From the NCBI GenBank assembly GCA_003054655.1, contig QAYZ01000011.1, forward strand, positions 62,001 through 126,000: a DNA stretch of 64,000 nt, read 5' to 3'. Positions 17,943 to 26,855 of the stretch are shown here, piece after piece (position 1 is the stretch's first letter; each line of letters opens with the position of its first letter). Under the pieces are notes generated by a model that was not told the origin of the DNA, made no database searches, and was given only the letters and a program-made list of their open reading frames with translations. The translations under genes and the position numbers were made by a program. Source of the DNA: Spartobacteria bacterium LR76 (GTDB lineage: Bacteria; Verrucomicrobiota; Verrucomicrobiia; Chthoniobacterales; Terrimicrobiaceae).

Positions 17943-18140
17943 GCCTTCTGCCTTTCCTTTGTTTCCTTCGCTGCGTTGGCTCCGCCGGTCTCGCAAGCTC
18001 GGCTCTGTTCAAACTGCCTTCCAGACCGTCGCCACGCAGTCGCCCGATTGAGTCCGGGGCGCAGCGGGATCAATGTCAATCGGCCCAACCCTTTGTGACC
18101 TTTGCGGCCTTCTGTAAATGCCTTCTGTTCCCCGCGTTTT
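17943..18140. repeat. Dispersed intergenic repeat, two same-direction copies before uvrC
   Basis: Two blocks match the repeat family found at 8621-8983. The first is at 17943-17973 (core CCTTTCCTTTGTTTCCTTCG). The second is at 18089-18140 (core CTTTGTGACCTTTGCGGCC followed by TTCTGTAAATG). The second block aligns base for base, with few mismatches, to the right arm at 8909-8963. The 115 bp between them show no gene. The second block runs to within 47 bp of the uvrC start. Confidence 0.75.
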
Positions 18141-18186
18141 CCGGGAGGAAATTGCTGGGCGGGTGTGTTATGGTGTCTGTCCTCCG

Positions 18187-19740
18187 ATGACCCAGCCCGA
18201 CCACCAGCTCAAGCTCCGCGACGTGCCGCACAAGCCGGGCGTGTATGTGATGCGTGATCGTTTCAAGAAGGTGATCTATGTCGGGAAGGCGCGCGACCTG
18301 CGGCGTCGGCTGGCGAATTACTTCACCCCCTCGCGGCAAAACAAGGCCGATCTCAAGACGCGCGCGCTCATCGAGAGCATCTGGGATTTTGAGTGGCACA
18401 TCGTGCGCAGCGATGCCGAGGCGGTGCTGTACGAGGGGCGGCTGATCAAGGAATTCCGGCCCAAGTACAACATCAGCTTTCGCGACGACAAGCGGTTCCT
18501 CCTCGTGCGGGTAAACATGAACGAGCCGTGGCCGAGGTTTGCGCTCACTCGCCTGAGGAAGGACGACGGGGCGAAGTACTTCGGCCCCTTTGCGCACTCC
18601 GGCGCGCTGCGGTCGACGCTGAATGCCGTGCGCAAACGCTTCGGCCTGCGGTCGTGCCGGCCTCCGGAGCCGAACGAGCGGGATTACAAGCACTGCCTCG
18701 ACCATGTGATCAAAAACTGCACCGCGCCGTGCATCGCGCGCATCACGCGGGACGCCTATCTCGCGAAGGTGGCGGAGGCCTGCGAGTTTCTCGATGGCGA
18801 GTCGCGCCACATGGTCGAGCAGGTCGAGGCCGAGATGAAGGCGGCGGCGGAGAAGCTGGATTTTGAAAAGGCTGCGCAGTTGCGCAACCTGCTCGCGGAC
18901 CTGAAGCAGACGACGAAGCCGATGACGCGCTTCACCCGCAAGACACTGCCGACGACGATCAACCCCGAGGAGGATCTCGCCGCCCTGGCCGATGCGCTCG
19001 GGCTGAAGGCTCCGCCGCAGACGATGGAGTGTTTTGACATTTCCAACATCTCCAACACGCACATCGTCGCGAGCATGGTGCGGTTCAAGGACGGCGTGCC
19101 GGATCGCGCGAACTACCGCCGGTATCGCATTCGCGGCACGGAGGGGCAGGACGACTTTGCCAGCATGGCCGAGGTGGTGCGGCGGCGCTACAGCCGCCTG
19201 CTCATCGACGGCGCGGCAGCGGATCCCGATGCGGAATATTCGCAGGAGCCGCAGATGGAGGCGATGGAGCGCGCCACCGCCGCGCGGGGAAATCGTTTTG
19301 TGTCCCTGCCCGATCTCATCATTGTGGATGGCGGCAAGGGTCAGCTCTCCAGCGCGTGCAAGGAACTCCAGAGGCTCGGCATGTACGACCAGCCGATCAT
19401 CGGACTGGCGAAGGAATTTGAGGAAATCTACCGCCCCGGGCGTCCGCTCCCGCTGCAACTCCCCGAGGACAGCGGCGCGCTGAAGCTGCTCCAGCGCATC
19501 CGCGACGAAGCCCACCGCTTCGCCAACGGCTACCACAGCCTGCTCTTGAAAAAGCGCATCAGCGAGAGCGTGCTCGACGACATTCCCGGCGTGAGCGAAT
19601 CCCGCAAAAAGGCCCTCCTCGCCGCCTTTGGCTCCGTCGACCGCATCAAGAAAGCGGCCCCCGACGACATCGCCGCCGTGTCCGGCATCGGCCCGCGCCT
19701 CGGTGAGCAGATCGCGGAGTATTTCTCGCGGGGGGCGTGA
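18187..19740 (+). CDS. uvrC: Excinuclease ABC subunit C
   Basis: This 517-residue nuclease makes both incisions in nucleotide excision repair. The order is the GIY-YIG domain (residues 12-100: KPGVYVMRDRFKKVIYVGKA), a UVR motif (EKLDFEKAAQLRNLLADLKQ, about 225), the RNase H-like 5'-nuclease with MECFDISNISNTH, GQDDFASM, IIVDGGKGQLSSA and DEAHRFANGYH (the D-D-D-H set is intact), and tandem helix-hairpin-helix at the end (IPGVSESRKKALLAAFGSVD). It is shorter than the usual ~600 residues but nothing essential is missing. Start ATG 18187 was chosen; the in-frame ATG at 18118 lies within a dispersed repeat. Confidence 0.95.
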   Translation: MTQPDHQLKLRDVPHKPGVYVMRDRFKKVIYVGKARDLRRRLANYFTPSRQNKADLKTRALIESIWDFEWHIVRSDAEAVLYEGRLIKEFRPKYNISFRDDKRFLLVRVNMNEPWPRFALTRLRKDDGAKYFGPFAHSGALRSTLNAVRKRFGLRSCRPPEPNERDYKHCLDHVIKNCTAPCIARITRDAYLAKVAEACEFLDGESRHMVEQVEAEMKAAAEKLDFEKAAQLRNLLADLKQTTKPMTRFTRKTLPTTINPEEDLAALADALGLKAPPQTMECFDISNISNTHIVASMVRFKDGVPDRANYRRYRIRGTEGQDDFASMAEVVRRRYSRLLIDGAAADPDAEYSQEPQMEAMERATAARGNRFVSLPDLIIVDGGKGQLSSACKELQRLGMYDQPIIGLAKEFEEIYRPGRPLPLQLPEDSGALKLLQRIRDEAHRFANGYHSLLLKKRISESVLDDIPGVSESRKKALLAAFGSVDRIKKAAPDDIAAVSGIGPRLGEQIAEYFSRGA

Positions 19741-19850
19741 GTTCTGGATGATTTAAATAGTCGCGGTAATTCCCGCTAAAGGCATAATTTGCGACAAAGT
19801 TTAATCAGATCTTGGTTGCTATTGATTAGAAATGTCATAAATTTTCCCCT
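19741..19850 (+). promoter_or_regulatory. Upstream region of the AbiE pair
   Basis: This is 110 bp of distinctly AT-rich DNA between uvrC and the AbiEi gene. It should hold the promoter of the pair and, as in known AbiE systems, sites bound by the AbiEi antitoxin. I could not settle a repeat pair by eye. Confidence 0.3.
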
Positions 19851-20609
19851 ATGAAGGGTGTGCAACGACATTCGCTAATCAAGGCGTTGTACTCGACGCT
19901 TCCTCATGGGTCGCCTTTTGATCTTGATGATCTGAAATCGGTCGATGTTTCGGCAAAACTTGCAGCCCGGTATGTAGAGAGCGGATGGCTGGTGCGGTTG
20001 GGGCACGGTGTATATGCCTTTCCTGGTGACACCCTTGGCCTGCACGGGTGCATCAAGCTTCTGCAAAAGCGGACGGATGGTCTTCATATTGCGGGGAAAA
20101 GCGCCCTTGCCTTGCAGGGAGTGCGTCACAACATCGGTGTACGGGAGCAGGTAGTACTGTGGGGTGACTTGCGGTTTGTTCTGCCGGAGTGGTTTGTCTC
20201 GCGCTTTTCAGCGAGGTATTCCCACTCGCAGTTGTTCCATTGGCGAGATGCGACGCAAGCCCGGAAGAGCCTGGGTACACCGCCAGGAGTGATGGATGGC
20301 TTGCTGGTCTCCATACCGGAACGAGCCGTGCTGGAAATGCTCGCAGAGGCGGGGCGCTCGCAGGGGATGGAGGAGGCACGAAATATATTCGACGGTTTCC
20401 GCAGTCCGCGAGTTGAGATACTGGGCAATTTGTTAACCCGCTGTACGCGCATCAAGGCGGTGCGCCTATTTTTGACGTGGGCCAGGGAGACGCAGGTGGT
20501 CGATGTGGATCATTTGCTTGCCAGTTACGAGATCCCCGTAGGCAGCGGAAGCCGATGGATGACTCGTCTTAAGGACGGGACACTGCTGAGTTTAAAGCCA
20601 AATGGATAA
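19851..20609 (+). CDS. AbiEi-type antitoxin (type IV toxin-antitoxin)
   Basis: This 252-residue protein has an N-terminal winged helix (residues 5-60: LIKALYSTLPHGSPFDLDDL, then RYVESGWLVRLGHGVYAFP). The AbiEi C-terminal domain follows (HIAGKSALALQGVRHNIG..., 'PERAVLEMLAEAG'). In the type IV AbiE system the antitoxin represses the operon and neutralises the nucleotidyltransferase toxin without stable complex formation. The stop overlaps the toxin start by 8 bp. GC is lower than in neighbours, consistent with mobility. Confidence 0.88.
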   Translation: MKGVQRHSLIKALYSTLPHGSPFDLDDLKSVDVSAKLAARYVESGWLVRLGHGVYAFPGDTLGLHGCIKLLQKRTDGLHIAGKSALALQGVRHNIGVREQVVLWGDLRFVLPEWFVSRFSARYSHSQLFHWRDATQARKSLGTPPGVMDGLLVSIPERAVLEMLAEAGRSQGMEEARNIFDGFRSPRVEILGNLLTRCTRIKAVRLFLTWARETQVVDVDHLLASYEIPVGSGSRWMTRLKDGTLLSLKPNG

Positions 20610-21516
20610 GGCCTATATTGATACGGTCCGGCTGTTGCTATTGGCTGCTCCCGAGGTCTTTTCCGGGGAGATATTTGCCATGAAAGGCGGTACAGCCATC
20701 AACCTGATGGTGCGCGACATGCCTCGCCTGTCGGTTGATATCGATGTGGTCTATCGGCTCTGGCAGACAGAGCGCTCCCAAGCTTTGGCGGATATCAGCG
20801 GCGAGCTGGAAGCCGTAACCGGGCGACTAAAGAGGCTCGGGCTGCATTGTCATCCAGTTTCCAGCAAAGATATCGGGGATGTGAAGCTGGTGATCGAGGA
20901 CGAAACCAGCCAGATCAAGGTGGAGGTGAATGCCGTGTTCCGTGGCACTATCCTGCCGGTCGAGTTACGCAAACTCAGCGCTCGAACAGCCGAGGTCTTC
21001 AGCGCGGAAATGAGCCTTCCCGTTCTCGCGGTTGATGAACTTTATGGCAGCAAGCTGGTGGCCGCGCTGGATCGGCAGCATCCTCGCGACCTGTTCGACG
21101 TATGGCAGCTCCGTGAGGCTGGCGGGCTGTCAGAGGAGGCGGTGGAGTGTTTTGTGACCTATCTGGCGGGACATAACCGACCGATTCACGAAGTCCTGTT
21201 TGGAAATGACAAGAATATTGCCGACGATTTCCGGGATAATTTTATCGGAATGACTTCGGAGGCGGTGAGTCTGGATACTTTGCTTCAGGCTCGGGAATGG
21301 CTGCGCTCCGAACTCGCTGCTCGATTGACGGAGAATCAACGACAGTTTCTTAAAACCCTGTCACGAGCGGAGCCTGATTGGAGTTTGTTGCGCTGCCCTC
21401 ACGCGGAGAGCCTTCCTGCATTACGATGGAAGCTGGCTAATCTTAAGATCTTCCAGGCGCGGCGTCCGAAAGATTTTGCCAAGCATGTGCAGATACTCGA
21501 TGAAAAGCTTGGGTGA
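20602..21516 (+). CDS. AbiEii-type nucleotidyltransferase toxin
   Basis: This 304-residue protein is of the AbiEii/AbiGii toxin family. Visible motifs are MKGGTAINLMVRDMPRLSVD with SVDIDVV (motifs I and II, the two catalytic Asp), 'SQIKVEVNAVFRG' (motif III) and DRQHPRDLFDVWQL (motif IV). Relatives transfer nucleotides to RNA, blocking growth and aborting phage infection. All four motifs are intact, so the toxin should be active. It overlaps its antitoxin gene by 8 bp. Confidence 0.9.
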   Translation: MDKAYIDTVRLLLLAAPEVFSGEIFAMKGGTAINLMVRDMPRLSVDIDVVYRLWQTERSQALADISGELEAVTGRLKRLGLHCHPVSSKDIGDVKLVIEDETSQIKVEVNAVFRGTILPVELRKLSARTAEVFSAEMSLPVLAVDELYGSKLVAALDRQHPRDLFDVWQLREAGGLSEEAVECFVTYLAGHNRPIHEVLFGNDKNIADDFRDNFIGMTSEAVSLDTLLQAREWLRSELAARLTENQRQFLKTLSRAEPDWSLLRCPHAESLPALRWKLANLKIFQARRPKDFAKHVQILDEKLG

Positions 21517-21539
21517 GTTTCGGGCGGACGGGAGATTGC

Positions 21540-22793
21540 CTAGCTCTCCTCCCCGCTGAGCTTCCACCTGTGGTGGAGGAACTGGATGGTGGGGCCGAGA
21601 AGGAGGCTGGTGACGACGGCGAGGAGGACCACGGCGACGAAGATGGGCGGCGAGATCAGCCCCGCGCCCAGGGCGACCGTGCCGAGGACGATCTCCTGCC
21701 CGCCACGCGCGGTGAGGCTGAGGCCGGTGGCATAGGCCTGACGGCGCGGAAGCCCGGCCCAGATCCCACCGAGGCTGCCGCCGATGAATTTGCTAGCGAT
21801 GGCGAGGGCAAAGACGAGCGCGATGAGGGGCAGGTGAAAGTTGGTGACAAAGTTCACCTTCAACCCGATGGCGACGAAGAAGAGCGGGGCGAAAATGGAC
21901 GAGATGAACCGGAGGAACTCCTCCTTGAGTTCACGTGTGACGACGGGGGAATCGCCGAGCGCGACCCCTGCGACGAAGGCGCCGAAGACGGCCTCGAGGC
22001 CGAGGAATTGCGTGACGGCGGCGGCGACGAGGCCGAAGCCGGTGGCCAGCCCGAGGAAGCTGGCGGGCCAGACGAGATGACGGTTCACGAGCGGAAAGAT
22101 GCGATTGGCTGCCCAGCGCACTGCGGTGAGCATGAAGAGGGCAAAGACGACGGCTCCGGCGAGATTGAGAAAGACGTTGCCTTGCAAACGGCCGTCGATG
22201 AGGCCGAGGGTGACGGCAAAGAGGACCCAGCCGATGATGTCGTCGATCATGGAGGCGGAGATGACGACCATGCCAAAGCGGGTGCGCAGCAGCCCGGTGT
22301 CGAGAAAGGTGCGTACGGTGACCGAGAGCGCCGAGATGGCGAGGGCGGTGCAGAAGAACAGGGCAAACGCGAGCTTGTTGGGATGGACGGCATTTTCCCC
22401 GAGGAGCTTGGGCACCAGGTAGGCGGTGGCAAAGCCCGCAAGGACGGGGATGGTGATGCCGAGCGCGCCGATCTTGAGCGCGGCTGGGAGATTGCCGACG
22501 ACGGTGCGGAGATTGATCTCCAACCCGGCGGCGAACATGAGCAGCACGATGGAGATCTGGATGAGGACTCGCATCATGTCCCCGGCTCCGCCCGCGGCAG
22601 GATAGATCGCGGCGGTCACCTGCGGGGAAAAGTGCCCGATGATGCTCGGCCCGAGCACGATGCCGAGCAGGATCTCGGAGACGAGCGGACTCACCCCGAC
22701 CTTGCGCAGCGGATCACCAAAGAGCCGCGCCAGCAGGATGATGGTTCCCACGGCAAAAAACACCTTTGCCAACTCAATGCTCTGCTGATCCAT
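21540..22793 (-). CDS. Cation:proton antiporter (CPA2/Kef type)
   Basis: This 417-residue polytopic protein has about 12 membrane helices, starting with an N-terminal SPLVSEILLGIVLGPSIIGH. The unwound-helix motif is LLMFAAGLEINL, and the ion-site helix carries two Asp (SASMIDDIIGWVLFAV). The C-terminal TrkA-N/RCK regulatory domains seen in KefB/C are absent, so it is the bare transporter form exchanging Na+ or K+ for protons. Single transcription unit, convergent with the AbiE pair. Confidence 0.88.
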   Translation of the reverse strand: MDQQSIELAKVFFAVGTIILLARLFGDPLRKVGVSPLVSEILLGIVLGPSIIGHFSPQVTAAIYPAAGGAGDMMRVLIQISIVLLMFAAGLEINLRTVVGNLPAALKIGALGITIPVLAGFATAYLVPKLLGENAVHPNKLAFALFFCTALAISALSVTVRTFLDTGLLRTRFGMVVISASMIDDIIGWVLFAVTLGLIDGRLQGNVFLNLAGAVVFALFMLTAVRWAANRIFPLVNRHLVWPASFLGLATGFGLVAAAVTQFLGLEAVFGAFVAGVALGDSPVVTRELKEEFLRFISSIFAPLFFVAIGLKVNFVTNFHLPLIALVFALAIASKFIGGSLGGIWAGLPRRQAYATGLSLTARGGQEIVLGTVALGAGLISPPIFVAVVLLAVVTSLLLGPTIQFLHHRWKLSGEES

Positions 22794-22837
22794 GCGGCGA
22801 GGATGGTATGGCGGGGCAGTCAGGCCGCAAGTCTTGA

Positions 22838-23665
22838 TTAGGGCGATGACCGGGCCTGGGAGCTTCTTGCGGCGAGCTCTTCAGGGGTGATGAACTCGGC
22901 TCCCTGAGCGGTGAGAAAGTCGATGATGCGGACAAACTCGGCGAATTCCGAATCACCCCAGAATGAAGGGTGCCCCTGCAGCACCAGGTAGGGAGGGGGA
23001 GCCGGGCTGATCTTTCGGAAGCTTTTTTCAAAGGCCGCGAAATCCGGCTTCAGAGCCGTCGGCTCCAGGACAATGCCTTTCGGCCTGAGAGCAATGAAGA
23101 TGGCTGGCGGCGTCTTTCCTGGCTCTCCATACAGCCACACTTTGCAGTCGGGATCGGCGGCCAGCAGGCGCGCTGTGGCGTCGTCTGTCTGGTTAAAAGG
23201 TGCTCCGAAGGTACGGAAGGTAATTCCGAGCTTATCGCGAGCCAGGGCCGCGCTTTTTTCCAGGTGGAGCTTTTGCTCATCTTCACTGGTTCCCGCAAAC
23301 TCCCATTTCGGCGTGCCGGTGTTGTCGGTCCATCGCTTGTGGTCGTACCCGTGATTCCAGAACTCGAAGGAGCCGCTCGCGTGGAGCTTCCTGATCCAGT
23401 CGAAGTACGCGGGTTTGTCCCCTTCGAGCGAGCGAGAGATGATGCCAATGCCTGCTTTCATCTGGCGGGAGACGATAAAGTCAACAAACCGCTGCCAGCC
23501 GGGATGGATGCCCCTCTTTTCATCGGTGAGGTCGTCGGCCTTGATGACGACCAGCAGGGGGCGGCCTCCGTCCAACGGCTGAGCGGGAGCCTGCCGCCAG
23601 GCGATGAAAGTGAACATCCCAAGCATGAGGGCAATGGCTGGCGGAGGGAGTCTTGTGGGAAACAT
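22838..23665 (-). CDS. Secreted polysaccharide deacetylase-like protein
   Basis: About 275 residues with an N-terminal signal peptide (start ATG 23665, MFPTRLPPP...AQP). The body follows the NodB/DUF2334 carbohydrate esterase fold: VVIKADDLTDEKRG (motif 1, catalytic Asp pair), FEFWNHGYDHKRW (motif 2, H-x3-H metal ligands), FGAPFNQTDDATARLL (motif 3) and YLVLQGHPSFW (motif 5). It probably removes acyl groups from an extracellular glycan. An open frame extends upstream to 23776, but those residues lie before the signal peptide. Confidence 0.78.
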   Translation of the reverse strand: MFPTRLPPPAIALMLGMFTFIAWRQAPAQPLDGGRPLLVVIKADDLTDEKRGIHPGWQRFVDFIVSRQMKAGIGIISRSLEGDKPAYFDWIRKLHASGSFEFWNHGYDHKRWTDNTGTPKWEFAGTSEDEQKLHLEKSAALARDKLGITFRTFGAPFNQTDDATARLLAADPDCKVWLYGEPGKTPPAIFIALRPKGIVLEPTALKPDFAAFEKSFRKISPAPPPYLVLQGHPSFWGDSEFAEFVRIIDFLTAQGAEFITPEELAARSSQARSSP

Positions 23666-23785
23666 GATGCAAGCATGGGAAGATTTGCTCCTTCGAAGAG
23701 CCTTGTCGGCAGAGAAGTGCTGTTGTTTAAAAGAAAACAGCAGGCCGGTCTTTGAAGACCTCCGGGATGCTTTCAAAATTCATTC

Positions 23786-24886
23786 ATGACCCTCATTCCT
23801 CAGAACTCCCTGGCGGCACGAGTGGCCGAGAAAATCAAAGGCATGATCGCCGATGGCGTGCTGAGAGAGTGGCTGCCGGGTGAAAGGATGCTTAGCCAAT
23901 CGCTGCAGGTGAGTCATAGCACGCTGCGGGGCGCGCTGCAGATGCTGAAGGAGGATGGGATGATCGAATCCCGGCATGGAGTGGGGACCCGCATCGTGGC
24001 GGCTGCAGTTGATCGGGTATTGACCGTTCAGGACGGCGCGCCCGGTGTCGGTCTGCTCATTCCGGAGACGATGCGGAGCCTGCGGCCATTCTCGCTTTGG
24101 CTGGATGTGTTTCACAATCAGCTTGTGGAGGCGGGGTGGAGGCTCAGGATTTACCAGGGCAGGCAGTATTACCGGACCAACCCGTCCCGCATCTTGGAGC
24201 GCCTGGTGGCGGGGAGTCCATGTGCCTGCTGGGTGCTGGTGCTTTCCACGCCGTCGATGCAGAGGTGGTTTGAGGCGAGGAAGATCCCCTGCGTGCTCGC
24301 GGGGAGCTGCCATGCCGGGGTGAGCCTGCCATCGGTGGACGTGGATCACCGGGCGGTGAGCCGCCATGCGGCCGGGGAACTGCTGCGCGCCGGGCATCGC
24401 TATTTGGCGCTGTTCAATCCTTCCTCGCGCAATGCAGGTGACCAGCAGACCGAGATCGGGTTCTTTGAAGGCATACGGCAGTCGCCTCATGCCGATGAAG
24501 CCACGGCCAGCGTGGTCTATCATGACGTGGACGCAGGGAGCGTGGAGAAGTGCCTGCAGCGCACCTTTCAGACAGGCAATCCGCACAGTCCGACGGCGTT
24601 GATCATTAGCAATGCCTATGCCTACCTGACGACGGTCAGCTTTCTGGCCATGCGGCGGTTGCGCGTGCCGGAGGATGTTTCGCTGATCTCGCGGGATGAT
24701 GATCCGTTTCTTGATTATGTGCGGCCCACTCCGGCTCGTTACCGTAATCAGCCGGAGGCCTTTGCCCGCAAGCTGACCACCCAGGTGCTGGAGGTCGCGG
24801 CCAGGCGCAAGGCGAATGCGGGGAAGATCCTCCTGCTGCCGGAGTTCTTCGCCGGAAGCTCTATCGCCGAGATCGCGGCGTCGTAG
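23786..24886 (+). CDS. GntR/LacI hybrid transcriptional regulator
   Basis: This 366-residue protein has an N-terminal GntR winged helix (residues 5-72: 'SLAARVAEKIKGMIADGV', GERMLSQSLQVSHSTLRGAL, MIESRHGVGTRIV). A LacI-type periplasmic-binding-protein-like effector domain follows (about 85-360), with VGLLIPETMRSL, SVDVDHRAVSRHAAGELLRA, HRYLALFNPSS and ISRDDDPFLDYVRPTPA. Such hybrids are typical of Verrucomicrobiota and Lentisphaerota and sit next to sugar-use genes. It is the first gene of a same-strand series running to the NanA-like gene at 30931, which it probably controls. Confidence 0.9.
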   Translation: MTLIPQNSLAARVAEKIKGMIADGVLREWLPGERMLSQSLQVSHSTLRGALQMLKEDGMIESRHGVGTRIVAAAVDRVLTVQDGAPGVGLLIPETMRSLRPFSLWLDVFHNQLVEAGWRLRIYQGRQYYRTNPSRILERLVAGSPCACWVLVLSTPSMQRWFEARKIPCVLAGSCHAGVSLPSVDVDHRAVSRHAAGELLRAGHRYLALFNPSSRNAGDQQTEIGFFEGIRQSPHADEATASVVYHDVDAGSVEKCLQRTFQTGNPHSPTALIISNAYAYLTTVSFLAMRRLRVPEDVSLISRDDDPFLDYVRPTPARYRNQPEAFARKLTTQVLEVAARRKANAGKILLLPEFFAGSSIAEIAAS

Positions 24887-25122
24887 CATATTCTTAGAAA
24901 AGGCGGGGCCGACTTCGGGCTGCTCGCCGGTTTTCTGCCTGCCGTCGTGTAGTGCTCGTCAATTCCGGCTAATCAGCCCTGAGCATGGTTCGGCGGAGGG
25001 GAATGTGTTTCGGAGGGATTGCTGAGTGTTATATAAAAAATAACAGGGCAATTCCATTGCCGGGGGCATTGCTTCGTAGTTCCTTTGGGGCAGCTTTCAG
25101 CCTCTTCCCCACCCTCCCGGAT
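24887..25122. other. Intergenic region before the pseudopilin gene
   Basis: These 236 bp include an AT-rich island (TTATATAAAAAATAACAGGG near 25029) inside otherwise high-GC DNA. That makes it the best candidate for a promoter or regulator site for the downstream cluster. No defined hairpin terminator for the regulator gene is seen. Confidence 0.35.
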
Positions 25123-25866
25123 ATGAAAACGTACTTTAGCTACAGGCCCGATGCATTCTGCTCCGAGCGGTCGGATGAGTTCAGAATGTCGCGAGGGAGG
25201 GATGCCTTTACGCTGCTTGAGGTGCTGGTGACGGTGTTGACGGTCGCCCTGCTGGCCACGCTGGTCATCCCGGCGTTTTCCCGGGCTCAGGCGTCGATGC
25301 AATCGGCGCGATGTCTTTCCAATCTGCGCCAGCTACAGCAGGCTAATATGGCCTATGCGGCGAGCCACGATGGCGCGTTTGTGCCGGTCTTCATCAATGG
25401 AGCATCCTCCGCGTCGGAGGGGCGCGTGTTATGGACGGGAAATGCGGATTTTCTCAGCCAGCTCGGCATCTCTCGTGCCGTCTCATCGACGAGTGACCTG
25501 ATGAAGGCATGGCCGCGCCAGATGCTCTGCCCGAGGGCCACGATAGACGGAGGCCGGATCGACCGGTGCTATGCTTATAATCGCACCGGCCTTTCGGCGT
25601 TGTACAGCAAGCCCGGCGCAAGCGCCGTGGTGCGGACGGCCGAGATCGCGCGCCCGTCCCGGGTCATCGCCTTCATCGACGCGGTGAACTGGATGATGGA
25701 TTACGATACGCCGCTGGGGGATTACAAAGGGGAGGAGACGCAAAGCAACACCGTGGCTTTGCGGCATGGAGGCCGGGCGAATGCCGTGTTCTTCGACGGG
25801 CATGCCGAGCAGCTCTCCGCGGAGCGTGTGACGGATGAGGCCGAGCTATGGCGCATCAAATATTAG
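25123..25866 (+). CDS. Type II/IV pseudopilin-like protein with C-terminal H-X9-DG-type motif
   Basis: The N-terminus carries a prepilin methylation motif, FTLLEVLVTVLTVALLATLV, starting with A-F-T-L-L-E; it would be cut by prepilin peptidase and assembled into a pseudopilus or remain an inner-membrane anchor. Near the C-terminus RHGGRANAVFFDGHAE gives the H-x(8-9)-DG processing-associated signature. ATG 25123 leaves a long leader; ATG 25186 (MSRGRDAF) would give the usual short leader and may be the true start. Proteins of this class occur in large paralogous sets in Planctomycetota and Verrucomicrobiota. It is followed by a PEP-CTERM gene after 58 bp. Confidence 0.82.
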   Translation: MKTYFSYRPDAFCSERSDEFRMSRGRDAFTLLEVLVTVLTVALLATLVIPAFSRAQASMQSARCLSNLRQLQQANMAYAASHDGAFVPVFINGASSASEGRVLWTGNADFLSQLGISRAVSSTSDLMKAWPRQMLCPRATIDGGRIDRCYAYNRTGLSALYSKPGASAVVRTAEIARPSRVIAFIDAVNWMMDYDTPLGDYKGEETQSNTVALRHGGRANAVFFDGHAEQLSAERVTDEAELWRIKY

Positions 25867-25924
25867 AATTTCAAGTCGTCGTTTCCCAAGACCGAAATCA
25901 ACAACCATCCCAACCAACCCCACC

Positions 25925-26836
25925 ATGAATATCCTCAAAAAGACCAAAGCTTCCCCGGGGCTCCTGCTTGCCGCGGGAGCCGTTGCCGCCTGTATCTCCT
26001 TGTCCTCGGCCCCCGCTGCCACGGTTTTCAGCTTCGGCCCGTCCACCGACTATGTGACGAGCGATACGAACTACTCGCGGTCGGCGACGAGGACGGGCAG
26101 CGGCCCGTGGACCTACCTGAATGCATTCAGCAGCAGCGCGGCACTGAGTCCGTCGTCCGGATACACCGGCCCGACATTCTACGGGGGCTATACGCTGACA
26201 TCGTCCTCTGTGCAGGGGTCGAGTCTCACCGGGGCGGTGCTGAACAATTGGTCGCTCATCGGCGGCAATGACGCCTTGCGTGTCTACGCATCGGTGAGCT
26301 CGGGCTGGAGCGGCAGCACGCTGGGTTTTGCCTCGGCCTATCTGTTCAAGCAGAGTGATTTTGCGGCACCCTATAATACGGGAAACTTTGCTCTCGACGG
26401 GTTGAGCGTGACGTACCGGGCCTCCGGTGCGGGAGGGGCTTTCGTTCCGACCGGTCGGTGGCTGGTCGAGGTGAATAATGTATATTACCTTTCCGAGGCG
26501 ACGATCAGCTCCGCATATAATACGACCTCCACCGTGTCGATCTCCTCCGCGACGCTAAGCGCCACCAAGTGGACGGTCTACGACCCGAGCGCGAGCCTCT
26601 TTCTGTCATCGGCGGCGACATATTCGGCCCTGGATTTGTCGCATGTGACAGCGGTGGGCGTGTATTTTGAAAAGGATGCGTATGTCGGGACATCCGACAC
26701 ATCGGCCGCGCTGCTTGCCATCTCGGCTTTTTCCGCATCGGGTGCCGTGGTTCCCGAGCCCTCGACGACCGGGCTGATCGTGCCAGGAATGCTGGTGGTC
26801 GGTTTGATGCTGAAGGGGCGTATCGGACGGCGCTAG
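25925..26836 (+). CDS. PEP-CTERM sorting domain protein
   Basis: This 303-residue secreted protein has a signal peptide (residues 1-38, ending SSAPAAT), then a Ser/Thr/Gly/Tyr-rich beta-type body with no recognisable enzyme domain. The C-terminal PEP-CTERM sorting signal is VVPEPSTTGLIVPGMLVVGL followed by a basic tail RIGRR. Such proteins are processed by exosortase and end up at the surface or in extracellular polymer. No exosortase gene is in this window. Start ATG 25925 was chosen over upstream frames because it begins the signal peptide. Confidence 0.85.
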   Translation: MNILKKTKASPGLLLAAGAVAACISLSSAPAATVFSFGPSTDYVTSDTNYSRSATRTGSGPWTYLNAFSSSAALSPSSGYTGPTFYGGYTLTSSSVQGSSLTGAVLNNWSLIGGNDALRVYASVSSGWSGSTLGFASAYLFKQSDFAAPYNTGNFALDGLSVTYRASGAGGAFVPTGRWLVEVNNVYYLSEATISSAYNTTSTVSISSATLSATKWTVYDPSASLFLSSAATYSALDLSHVTAVGVYFEKDAYVGTSDTSAALLAISAFSASGAVVPEPSTTGLIVPGMLVVGLMLKGRIGRR

Positions 26837-26855
26837 GCGCCCGCGAGGGAATCCC

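Noticed and set aside
17850-18186. Possible tRNA or small RNA in the gap before uvrC
   Set aside because: No cloverleaf, no T-loop consensus; the gap is explained by dispersed repeats.
18076-19536. Minus-strand frame of 486 codons opposite uvrC
   Set aside because: Antisense of UvrC, which keeps all catalytic residues in the plus frame.
23666-23776. Upstream extension of the deacetylase-like protein
   Set aside because: It would place 37 basic residues before the signal peptide and reaches the start of the divergent regulator.
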